From: Myxococcales bacterium
GTDB taxonomy: Bacteria; Myxococcota_A; UBA9160; SMWR01
DNA length: 64,000 nucleotides
NCBI GenBank assembly: GCA_022561775.1
Contig: JADFQO010000006.1
Location: 1 to 64,000 of the forward strand
Direction: 5' to 3'
This document shows, in pieces, positions 8,621-16,177 of the stretch. Under the pieces are notes generated by a model that was not told the origin of the DNA, made no database searches, and saw only the letters and a program-made list of their open reading frames with translations. A program made the translations under genes and the position numbers. Position 1 is the stretch's first letter; each line of letters opens with the position of its first letter.

Positions 8621-9661
8621 GTGCTCGAGTTCCGAACCCCGCTGCGCGGCCGGCTGGAGCAATTCAAGCTCGATTCGACGGTGCTGCGGGGCAACGCACT
8701 CGGAGACCCCCACAGTCGCGCCGTCACCGTCTACCTCCCGCCGGAATACGATCGCGTGCCCCACCGGCGTTTCCCGGTTTTCGTCGATCTCGCCGGGTTC
8801 ATGGGCTCGGGGCCCGCCCATGTGGGCTGGAAGGCCTTCGAGGAGAGCGTCCCCGAACGCTTGGAGCGCCTGGTTCGGCGCAAAGCCATGGGTCCGGTGA
8901 TCGCGGTATTTCCCGATTGCTGGACGCGGCTCGGCGGCAACCAGTACATCAACTCCTCGGCGGTCGGGAATTACGCCGACCATCTCGTCCAAGAAGTCGT
9001 CCCGCAGGTCGACGACCGCTATCGCACGTTCGCGAGCCCGAGGAAGCGCGCCGTGTTCGGGAAATCCTCGGGCGGGTACGGTGCGATGATCCAGGGCATG
9101 AAATACGCCCGCCATTGGGCGGCGATCGCCTGCCACTCCGGAGACCTGTATTTCGATTTCTGTTATCGAAGCGAGATTCCGCGGGTTTCGATGGCGTTGG
9201 CGGAATTCGGGGGTGATCGGAAGAAATTCCTGAAGGCATTCTACGCTCGGCGCAAGCCGGACGGCGATACCCACACCCTGATGTTTCTCGCGATGGCGGC
9301 CTTCTACGATCCCGACCCGAAGGCTCCGCTCGGCTTTCAGCTGCCGATGGATCTGCAGACCGGCGAGATCGATGAGAAGCGCTGGGCGCGCTGGCTGCGA
9401 CACGATCCCATCGAGCTTGCGAAGAAGGTCGGCGTGCAGAAACAGCTGCGATCGCTGCGCGGAATCTACTTCGATTGCGGCACGCGCGATCAATACCATC
9501 TGCACTACGGGGCGCGCATCCTGCACAAACGCCTGCGCGAGGCGCGGATCTCACATCACTACGAGGAATTCGACGACGACCACACAGCGCTCGACTACCG
9601 CCTCGACGTGAGCCTTCCGTGGCTCTATGAGAAGATCATGCCGCGTCGAAAGGCGAGGTGA
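8621..9661 (+). CDS. Putative serine esterase (esterase D / antigen 85-like alpha/beta hydrolase)
   Basis: A 346-residue alpha/beta hydrolase. HSRAVTVYLPPEYDRVPHRRFPVFVDLAGF is the typical entry of the esterase family that includes enterochelin esterase and S-formylglutathione hydrolase. The nucleophile elbow GKSSGGYGA follows in mid-protein, and DDDHTALDYR near the C-terminus offers the catalytic His. GTG 8621 is chosen because homologous sequence begins just after it. The reading frame stays open further upstream, but there it only runs opposite miaE. No signal peptide, so probably cytoplasmic. Substrate unknown. Confidence 0.8.
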   Translation: MLEFRTPLRGRLEQFKLDSTVLRGNALGDPHSRAVTVYLPPEYDRVPHRRFPVFVDLAGFMGSGPAHVGWKAFEESVPERLERLVRRKAMGPVIAVFPDCWTRLGGNQYINSSAVGNYADHLVQEVVPQVDDRYRTFASPRKRAVFGKSSGGYGAMIQGMKYARHWAAIACHSGDLYFDFCYRSEIPRVSMALAEFGGDRKKFLKAFYARRKPDGDTHTLMFLAMAAFYDPDPKAPLGFQLPMDLQTGEIDEKRWARWLRHDPIELAKKVGVQKQLRSLRGIYFDCGTRDQYHLHYGARILHKRLREARISHHYEEFDDDHTALDYRLDVSLPWLYEKIMPRRKAR

Positions 9662-9702
9662 AACGTCGAACTCAAGCCCGATCTCCTACGTTCCCTCATC
9701 AC

Positions 9703-9785
9703 CCCTCCGTGTAGGAGGGCAGCCCCACGACCCCCGCAGGGACGCCATCGGCCGGGTCGGCCAGCCGCTGGAGCAAAACCCTCTG
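9703..9785 (+). other. REP-like structured leader upstream of the GGDEF-EAL gene
   Basis: A hairpin CCCTCC (9703-9708) / GGAGGG (9714-9719) encloses the 5-nt loop GTGTA. The same GGAGGG can pair instead with CCCTCT at 9779-9784, closing a larger domain that contains GGCC-GGGTC-GGCC (9750-9762) and CCAG/CTGG stems. The TGTAGGAG at 9710-9717 resembles the head of REP elements. The mutually exclusive pairings resemble a switch, but alignment to known cyclic-di-nucleotide riboswitches is poor, so only structure is claimed. Confidence 0.4.
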
Positions 9786-9839
9786 TCACAAAGTAATTTC
9801 CGCTGTAGTGGCAGCGGCGCTGCTCCGATCAGACGGAGC

Positions 9840-11633
9840 GTGGCAACCCAACCTGAAAGCGCTGCACCGGACAGATTGCTGATCTGGAGCCCCCGCACCG
9901 AGATGGTCCGGGGACTCGAGAGCGCCCTTCGGGGTAAGGGCTTTCGAGTCATCCGCGCTGGCCCGTCGATCGAGGCTGCTCTGGCGGAAGCGCGCCCGCA
10001 CGCCGTGGTCGTAGACGCAGCGGTGTCGCTAGACGATTCGCTCGAAGTATGTGCCCTCACAGCACAGGCGCAGCCCGACACGCCCATTCTGATCGTCGCC
10101 GCTCAGGGCGATTTCGCCACGGTCGAAATGGCAATTGGCATCGGCATCACGGACTTCGTCAACGAGCCCATTGAATGGGAACTCCTCGCGCTTCGTGTGA
10201 GTACGATGATTCGAGTGACGCGCGAGCGCGCATCTCAACAGGACGAAGACGTGCGCGCCCGACGAAAGGCCGAATGTGACGCCCTCACGGGTCTCGCGAG
10301 CCGTGACGTGTTCATGCAGGGCGTGAGCCAAGTGCTCAAGCGCGCCGAGCACGAAGGCTATCCGGCTGCGCTCCTCTACATTGGCCTCGACCACTTCAAG
10401 CGAATCAACGACACGCTCGGGCATGTCGTCGGGGATGAACTGCTTCGACACGTAGCGGGTCTCCTCAAGCAGCAAGTCCGGCCTACGGATTTCGTGGCAT
10501 TCGCTGGTGGTCCGGGTGTCGCCGACGTCTCGCGATTGGGCGGTGACGAGTTCTTGGCTTTCCTCTCGAAGATTCAGAGGCCTGAAGACGCGGGGGTGAT
10601 AGCGCGTCGCATCCTCGATGCACTGACGACACCCTTGACGTTGGCTCTCCGAGAGGTGGGGCAGGACACGATCCGTAACCGTGAAATCTCAACAACGGCG
10701 AGCATCGGAATCTCCATTTTTCCGGAGGATGGAAAGAACGCCCAGGCACTTCTGAATCGAGCCGACATGGCCATGCGCGGGGCAAAAGTCAGTCGGCGGG
10801 GCGGCTATACGTTCTATCAGAAGTCGATCGGAGAGGCATCGGTTCGGCGGCTCGACATCGAGAAGTGGCTGCGGCTGGCCATTGAACGCGATGAACTGGA
10901 GCTTCACTACCAGCCGCGGGCGGATGTCCGTGACGAGACGATTACAAGTGCCGAGGCCCTTCTTCGGTGGAAGTCGCGCGAGCTGGGGCCAGTCCAGCCC
11001 AAGGAGTTCATTCCGATCGCGGAGGAAACCGGGCTCATCGTTCCCATTGGCAAATGGGTTCTTGAGACCGCGTGTGCCCAGTTGGCGCGGTGGCGACGCC
11101 ATGAGGATCTGGACCTTCGGCTCTCCGTCAACGTCTCTCCCAAGCAGTTTGCTCTGAGCGACGTTACAAAGACCGTGACCGACGCGCTCACCGAAAGTGG
11201 CTTGACTCCACACGCGCTCGAGCTTGAGATTACCGAAAGTCTCGTGCTCGGAGAAGACGACCGGACCGCCTGCGCGTTGCGAGATCTCAGGTCGTTCGGG
11301 TTGACCCTGGCACTTGACGACTTCGGCACCGGGTACTCATCGCTGAACTTCGTAACGCGCTTCCCCGTGGACGTGCTGAAGATCGACCGCTCGATCGCGT
11401 CGGGGGTTGAGGACGATCCGGCAGCTGCAGCCGTCGTGTCAGCGGTCGTTGCAATCGCCAATGACCTCGCAATGCAAGTGGTAGCCGAGGGCGTCGATAG
11501 CATCGGGCAGGTGGGCCGGCTGCGGGAGCTGGGTTGTGATGAGATTCAGGGCTTTGTCGTGAGCGAGGCTCTTGCCGCGAAAGACTTCATTACGTTCTGT
11601 CGCCAATGGCGTGGCTTCCAGGTGAGTGGTTAA
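9840..11633 (+). CDS. Receiver-like/GGDEF/EAL cyclic-di-GMP signalling protein
   Basis: Domains in order, counted from GTG 9840 (597 residues): a response-regulator-like domain (about 11-125), a GGDEF domain (about 145-320) and an EAL domain (about 335-590). The receiver-like domain has VVVDAA at the phospho-acceptor strand but a changed acidic pocket. The cyclase motif GGDEF is intact at 234-238 and EAL is intact at 372-374, with DDFGTGYSSLNF and ESLVLG also present, so both cyclase and phosphodiesterase activity are possible. RPTD (214-217) lies where an inhibitory RxxD site is expected, but about 11 extra residues separate it from GGDEF. No membrane segments. The start is uncertain: an ATG at 9627 inside the esterase gene is in frame, but the intervening sequence has no domain. 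Confidence 0.85.
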   Translation: MATQPESAAPDRLLIWSPRTEMVRGLESALRGKGFRVIRAGPSIEAALAEARPHAVVVDAAVSLDDSLEVCALTAQAQPDTPILIVAAQGDFATVEMAIGIGITDFVNEPIEWELLALRVSTMIRVTRERASQQDEDVRARRKAECDALTGLASRDVFMQGVSQVLKRAEHEGYPAALLYIGLDHFKRINDTLGHVVGDELLRHVAGLLKQQVRPTDFVAFAGGPGVADVSRLGGDEFLAFLSKIQRPEDAGVIARRILDALTTPLTLALREVGQDTIRNREISTTASIGISIFPEDGKNAQALLNRADMAMRGAKVSRRGGYTFYQKSIGEASVRRLDIEKWLRLAIERDELELHYQPRADVRDETITSAEALLRWKSRELGPVQPKEFIPIAEETGLIVPIGKWVLETACAQLARWRRHEDLDLRLSVNVSPKQFALSDVTKTVTDALTESGLTPHALELEITESLVLGEDDRTACALRDLRSFGLTLALDDFGTGYSSLNFVTRFPVDVLKIDRSIASGVEDDPAAAAVVSAVVAIANDLAMQVVAEGVDSIGQVGRLRELGCDEIQGFVVSEALAAKDFITFCRQWRGFQVSG

Positions 11634-11660
11634 CGGCGAGGGGCGATCTTCAAGGTTCCT

Positions 11661-11684
11661 TGACGAGCGCGATCTCGCTCGTCA
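11661..11684. terminator. Stem-loop between convergent genes
   Basis: Perfect 9-bp arms TGACGAGCG (11661-11669) and CGCTCGTCA (11676-11684) enclose a 6-nt loop. The stem is 28 bp past the GGDEF-EAL stop and on the 3' side of the oppositely oriented arsC gene, so it could end both transcripts. There is no T-run, so intrinsic termination is not certain. Confidence 0.5.
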
Positions 11685-11824
11685 CTCCGTCACCATCGGT
11701 CCTGAGAAGGGGGCTAATCGCGCGACTCCCATAACCGGATCGCTCCCTTTGGGAAATCGTGGCTCCAGATGTTGATCCGCCCGACGCTTGCGATCGAACG
11801 CGGTCTGCTGCATCTCATCCGAGG

Positions 11825-12175
11825 CTACAGGAGTTCGAGTACTTTTTCGGATGGGCGGCAGATCAGCGTGCGATCGCCCGCGACCAGGATGGGTCGCTGC
11901 ATCAATTCGGGGTGCTCGAGAAGTAGTTCGATTACCGCTTCGACCGTCTTGTACCGGTTCGGATCGAGGTCGAGCCGTTCGAAATTGCGGTCCTTGCGGA
12001 CCAGCTCTTCGGGCGGGTCCGGCAGCAACTCTGCGATCTGCGCGAGCGTCTCGCGATCGAGAGGCTCCTTGAGGTATTCGACGACATCGAACTCCGTGCC
12101 GTGTTTGCGCAATATTTCCAGCGCTCCGCGCGATTTGCTGCAGTCTGGGTTGTGGTATAGCCGCAAACGCGCCAT
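11825..12175 (-). CDS. arsC: Arsenate reductase (glutaredoxin-type), ArsC family
   Basis: A 116-residue thioredoxin-fold protein of the ArsC/Spx/YffB superfamily. It begins LRLYHNPDCSKSRGALEIL, with the catalytic cysteine Cys12 in CSKSRG, and has the conserved RPILVAGDRTLICRP segment carrying the cis-Pro and Arg residues of glutathione/glutaredoxin-dependent arsenate reductases. It is last in the lipA-to-arsC run, 30 bp after the phosphatase gene. No arsenite efflux pump or ArsR is nearby, so a YffB-like housekeeping redox role is possible. Annotation as arsenate reductase rests on sequence family only. Confidence 0.82.
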   Translation of the reverse strand: MARLRLYHNPDCSKSRGALEILRKHGTEFDVVEYLKEPLDRETLAQIAELLPDPPEELVRKDRNFERLDLDPNRYKTVEAVIELLLEHPELMQRPILVAGDRTLICRPSEKVLELL

Positions 12176-12205
12176 GGCGACCTCCAGCGCGCAGCATAGC
12201 CCGAG

Positions 12206-12997
12206 TCAGCGCAATCCGGCTTGAACGAGGTGGTCTTCGCGGTCGAACTGAAGCAGCGACCAGACGTATCCCTGCGGTCCGATCGGCCGCGCCTGGAGGA
12301 CCGAGTACGCGGCGAGCCCGGTTTCGAAGCGGAGCCACTCCCACGGAACCGGTCGAATGTCGAGCAGGTGCGTGAGGATGACCGCATTGGTTCCCATGTG
12401 GGCGACGATCGCGATCGACGGTTTCTTCTCGGGGAGGTTCCAGGCCGTGAAGTCGTGTTCGCGATACGGGCGGCACGAGTGCCGTTCGAGAATGTCGGTG
12501 ACGCCCGATGTGACGCGTGCGTGGAAATCGCGGAAGCTCTCAGCGCCCGGCCAGCCATCCCAATGCTCCTGGAGTGGACGCCGGGAGCCGTCGACGAAGT
12601 AGCGATCGGCTTCTTCCGCGCTGAACCCCTCGACCGCGACACCGACCTCCGCGAGTCGATCGACCGTCACCGGTTCGAGTCCGGTCGCTTTAGCGAGCGG
12701 AGTGGCGGTCTCGCGAGCGCGTCGGTGCGGGCTGACATAAAGCGCGTCGAACTGGTGTTCCGCGGCGAGCGCCCGAGCGCTCGCCTCCGCCTGCCAGATA
12801 CCGAAGGGTGTGAGCGCGGGGTCGCTCACCGAGGGTCCGTTGTCCAGCGACCACTGGGGTTCTCCATGGCGCAACAGAACGATCTTTGCGTGGGGTCGGG
12901 CGCGGTCGTTCGCTTCGCGTTCTGCGGTGGCGCCGCGCGGAGGCGGATTTCCAGTGTCTTCCGGGCTCATTTGCGTCGCTCGTGTCGGTGGAGTCAC
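12206..12997 (-). CDS. Histidine phosphatase family protein
   Basis: Phosphoglycerate-mutase-like phosphatase of 263 residues. The catalytic RHGE lies at 43-46 (nucleophile His44 in IVLLRHGEPQWS). YVSPHRRARETA supplies the second phosphate-binding Arg, and IAIVAHMGTNAVIL supplies the second catalytic His. About 35 non-conserved N-terminal residues precede the domain, and Met10 (MSPEDTG) is an alternative start. The chosen GTG 12997 overlaps the lpd stop codon (GTGA), suggesting translational coupling with the pyruvate dehydrogenase genes. Substrate unknown; why it is coupled to the dehydrogenase complex is not clear. Confidence 0.85.
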   Translation of the reverse strand: MTPPTRATQMSPEDTGNPPPRGATAEREANDRARPHAKIVLLRHGEPQWSLDNGPSVSDPALTPFGIWQAEASARALAAEHQFDALYVSPHRRARETATPLAKATGLEPVTVDRLAEVGVAVEGFSAEEADRYFVDGSRRPLQEHWDGWPGAESFRDFHARVTSGVTDILERHSCRPYREHDFTAWNLPEKKPSIAIVAHMGTNAVILTHLLDIRPVPWEWLRFETGLAAYSVLQARPIGPQGYVWSLLQFDREDHLVQAGLR

Positions 12998-14787
12998 TTT
13001 TTACCGGTTCGGATCTTGCGGCGCGGGACATACAGGTCCGTGATCGTCCCTTGGAACATTTCAGAGCTGAAATTCAAGGTCTCCGCGAGTGTCGGGTGGG
13101 CGTGGACGGTGAGCGCGAGGTCCTCTGCATCGGCTCCCATTTCCAGCGCGAGCACGGCCTCGGCAATCAATTCGCCCGCGTTGCGACCGACGATTCCCGC
13201 GCCCAGCAGGCGGCGATCTTCTGCGTCGAAGATCAGCTTGGTGACTCCCTCGCTGCGACCGATTCCCTGGGCGCGGCCACTGGCCGCCCAGGGGAACGAC
13301 ACCTTCTCGAACGCGATGCCCTCGGCTCGAGCTTCCGCCTCGGAGAGGCCCATCCACGCGACTTCGGGATCCGTGTAGGCAACCGAAGGGATCGCCTTCG
13401 GGTCGAAGGCCGAGGGAAGTCCGGAGATGACTTCAGCCGCGGTCTTGCCCTCGTGGGTCGCCTTGTGGGCGAGCATGGGCTCGCCGACGATATCGCCGAT
13501 CGCGTAGATGTGCGGAGCGTTGGTCCGCATCTGGCTGTCGACAGCGATGAATCCGCGATCGTCGACGCTGACGCCGGCCTTGCCGGCGTCGATCGCGTGA
13601 CCGTTCGGGTGTCGGCCCACCGCCACCAGCACGCGGTCGAATCGATCGGATTCGGGGGCATCGCCGCCTTCGAAATAGACCTCCAACCCGTCCGGCCGCG
13701 GTTCGATACGCGTGACTTTCGCACCGAGGAGGATGCGCTCGTAGCGCCTCGCGATGCGCGCCTGCAGCGGCTTCACGAGATCGCGATCACAGCCCGGGAT
13801 CAGCTCATCGGTCAATTCGACGACCGTGATCTTCGACCCCAACGCGTCGTAGACCGCGGCCATTTCAAGGCCGATGATGCCGCCTCCGATCACGAGCAGG
13901 CGCTCGGGGATCTCTTCGAGCAGCAAGGCGTCCGTCGAGTCCATCACGCGCGGGTCGCCGTGGGGTATTTCGGGAAGTTCGATCGACTGGGAGCCGGCGG
14001 CGATGATGCAGTCGTCAAACGAAACGGTCGTCGCTTCTTCGCCGCTCTCGACCGAAACCTGATCGGCCGCGCTGAATCGAGCGTGGCCGTGGAGGACGCT
14101 GATTTTGCGTCGATTCGCGAGCCCATCCAGGCCCTGGGTGAGGTTGTCGACGACGCGATCCTTGAAAGCGCGCATCCGATCGAGGTCGAAGCGCGGTTCG
14201 CCGAAATCGACGCCGCGTTCGTGCAGTTCGCGGACTTCGCTCACGACTTCTGCGATATGCAGCAACGCCTTCGACGGTATGCAACCGACGTTGAGGCAGA
14301 CGCCGCCAAGCCGCTGATAGCGCTCGATCAAGACGACCTGCTTGCCGAGATCCGCGGCCCGGAAGGCCGCCGTGTAGCCGCCGGGGCCGCCGCCGATGAC
14401 CACGACCTCGGCGTGTCGATCCGACGGCGTGAAGCTCCTGGGTGTCTCGGCAGACGGCGCCTGTTGGAGGGGCTCGCTATCGGCCGATTCGACCGGGGAG
14501 GTGTCGGTTGCGGAGATCGGCTCGGCGGGGGCGGGCTGCGGTGAATCCTGCACCTCGAGCCGGGCGATCAGTGACCCCTCGGAGACGCGGCTGCCCAGTT
14601 CGACACAGAGCTCCCGAATCACCCCGGCCTGCGGAGAGGGGATCTCAATCGAAGCCTTGTCGCTCTCGAGGGTAATCAGCGAATCCTCCCGATCGACTCG
14701 ATCTCCGGCGGATACCAGGACTTCGATCACCTCGACGTCCTCGAAGTCGCCAATGCCGGGAAGCTTGATTTCGATGATCGGAGACAT
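12994..14787 (-). CDS. lpd: Dihydrolipoyl dehydrogenase with N-terminal lipoyl domain (E3)
   Basis: FAD disulfide oxidoreductase that re-oxidises dihydrolipoamide in the pyruvate dehydrogenase complex. At 597 residues it is longer than simple E3 (about 470) because it starts with a lipoyl domain (1-78, lipoyl Lys44 in ESDKASIEIPSP) and a Pro/Ala/Ser-rich linker to about 125. Then come the FAD motif GGGPGG (132-137), the redox pair Cys164/Cys169 in GGVCLNVGCIPSKAL, the NAD-binding domain (LLVIGGGIIGLEMAAV), and the C-terminal dimerisation domain with HAHPTLAE carrying the catalytic His. It follows aceF by 7 bp. Confidence 0.95.
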   Translation of the reverse strand: MSPIIEIKLPGIGDFEDVEVIEVLVSAGDRVDREDSLITLESDKASIEIPSPQAGVIRELCVELGSRVSEGSLIARLEVQDSPQPAPAEPISATDTSPVESADSEPLQQAPSAETPRSFTPSDRHAEVVVIGGGPGGYTAAFRAADLGKQVVLIERYQRLGGVCLNVGCIPSKALLHIAEVVSEVRELHERGVDFGEPRFDLDRMRAFKDRVVDNLTQGLDGLANRRKISVLHGHARFSAADQVSVESGEEATTVSFDDCIIAAGSQSIELPEIPHGDPRVMDSTDALLLEEIPERLLVIGGGIIGLEMAAVYDALGSKITVVELTDELIPGCDRDLVKPLQARIARRYERILLGAKVTRIEPRPDGLEVYFEGGDAPESDRFDRVLVAVGRHPNGHAIDAGKAGVSVDDRGFIAVDSQMRTNAPHIYAIGDIVGEPMLAHKATHEGKTAAEVISGLPSAFDPKAIPSVAYTDPEVAWMGLSEAEARAEGIAFEKVSFPWAASGRAQGIGRSEGVTKLIFDAEDRRLLGAGIVGRNAGELIAEAVLALEMGADAEDLALTVHAHPTLAETLNFSSEMFQGTITDLYVPRRKIRTGKK

Positions 14788-14794
14788 CCCGCGC

Positions 14795-16126
14795 CTAGAG
14801 GACCAGATTGCGGACGTCGGAGAGGACGTCGCTGAGTTTGGTGGTAAAACGAGCCGCAGTGGCCCCGTCGATCACCCGATGATCGTAGGAAAGGGAAAGG
14901 GGCAGCATCAGCCTCGGGACGAATCGATCGTCGAGATAGATGGGTTTCAGAACGTGTCGCGAGACACCGAGAATCGCGACCTCGGGCCCGTTCACGATCG
15001 GCGTGAATGCGGTCCCACCAATGCCCCCGAGGCTCGAGATGCTGAAGCAACCCCCTGAGAGGTCTGCCTGGGTGAGTTTCCGGTTGCGGGCACGCTCGCT
15101 GACTTCGGCGAGTTCAGCGGCCAGGTCGAAGAGTCCCTTCCGGTCCACCTCGCGTACGACGGGCACCACCAATCCGTTGGGGGTGTCGACCGCGATGCCA
15201 ATGTGGAAGTAGCGCTTGAGGATCAGGTTCTCGCCGGTCTCGTCGAGAGAGGCGCAAAACTGCGGGAACTCCTTCAGGGTGCTCACGACCGCCTTCATCA
15301 CGAACGTGAGCGTCGTGAGCTTGACACTCCGCTTCTCGCCCTCAGCCTGCTGGGAGTTTCGATAGGCCTCGAGTTCCGTGATGTCCGCCTCGTCGAACTG
15401 AGTGACGTGGGGAATCGTGACCCACGAGCGGTGCAGGGATTTTGCGGCGATCCTGCGGATGTTGTTCAGCGGTGCGATTTCGATCTCGCCAAACTCCGAA
15501 AAATCGATCGAGCGCGCGGGTTCGACCTGCAGGAGGTTTTCGAGATGCGGTGCCGTGTCGACTTGCCCGAGCGCGCGCTTGACGAAGTCCTGGACGTCGT
15601 CTTTGACGATCCGCCCCTTGCGGCCTGATCCCCGGATGAGGTCGAGGTTCGCGCCGAGCTCGCGCGCAAACCTGCGCACGGAGGGGCTCGCGTGAGCGGT
15701 CGGCGCCGCGGGTGCGGGGTGCGGCGGAGGGGAGGGTAGCGCGGCGGTATTTCGCGCGGGCTGCTCGGCGCTCGCGGGCGGTCGGTCGTTTGTCGCGGGT
15801 CTGTCGTTTGCCTCGGGTCTGTCGTTTGCTTCGGGTTTGACGGCATTGCGCGAAGCGGCGATCGGTACCGCGTCTGGTTCGGCGTCCGAGGTGGTGATGC
15901 GGGCGAGCAACGCCCCCTCGCGGACGCGATCCCCCACCGAGACGGCGACTTCTCCAATCACGCCGCTGAACGGGCTCGGGATCTCCATCGAGGCCTTGTC
16001 GCTCTCGATCGTCACGAGAGAGTCTTCGCGCTGGACCGAGTCGCCCGCGGCAACCAGAACCTCGATGACTTCGACATCTTCGAAATCGCCGATCTCCGGA
16101 ACCCGGATTTCTCTTTCGACGGCCAC
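14795..16126 (-). CDS. aceF: Dihydrolipoyllysine acetyltransferase (E2 of pyruvate dehydrogenase)
   Basis: Core enzyme of the pyruvate dehydrogenase complex, passing acetyl groups from lipoyl to CoA. The 443 residues comprise one lipoyl domain (1-78, Lys44 in ESDKASMEIPSP) and a flexible linker with three near-identical six-residue repeats (NDRPEA-like, around 97-115). Next are a peripheral-subunit-binding domain (about 140-178, SPSVRRFARELG..GRKGRIVKDDV) and the catalytic domain ending with HRVIDG, which carries the active-site His416 and Asp420. E2 proteins of gamma- and betaproteobacteria often have two or three lipoyl domains; this one has a single copy. Its lipoyl domain is strikingly like that of the neighbouring lpd product. 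Confidence 0.95.
   Translation of the reverse strand: MAVEREIRVPEIGDFEDVEVIEVLVAAGDSVQREDSLVTIESDKASMEIPSPFSGVIGEVAVSVGDRVREGALLARITTSDAEPDAVPIAASRNAVKPEANDRPEANDRPATNDRPPASAEQPARNTAALPSPPPHPAPAAPTAHASPSVRRFARELGANLDLIRGSGRKGRIVKDDVQDFVKRALGQVDTAPHLENLLQVEPARSIDFSEFGEIEIAPLNNIRRIAAKSLHRSWVTIPHVTQFDEADITELEAYRNSQQAEGEKRSVKLTTLTFVMKAVVSTLKEFPQFCASLDETGENLILKRYFHIGIAVDTPNGLVVPVVREVDRKGLFDLAAELAEVSERARNRKLTQADLSGGCFSISSLGGIGGTAFTPIVNGPEVAILGVSRHVLKPIYLDDRFVPRLMLPLSLSYDHRVIDGATAARFTTKLSDVLSDVRNLVL
15785..15838. repeat. Three 18-bp tandem repeats in the aceF linker
   Basis: Units at 15785-15802, 15803-15820 and 15821-15838 differ at only a few positions. On the minus strand they encode the repeated N-D-R-P-containing hexapeptides of the inter-domain linker. 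They are in-frame slippage-type repeats, expected to vary between strains. Confidence 0.75.
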
Positions 16127-16177
16127 CCATCATCTCCAACGGCGTGCGCTCTCGGCGAGCGGACTCCGTGTCACCCG

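Noticed and set aside
9703-9839. Canonical cyclic-di-GMP-I (GEMM) riboswitch
   Set aside because: A GGGACGCC word is suggestive, but the GGCAAAC-type P1a segment, the tetraloop and the receptor are missing, so only a structured leader is claimed.
12886-14544. Plus-strand frame of over 500 codons
   Set aside because: Antisense to lpd; no motif or ribosome binding site.
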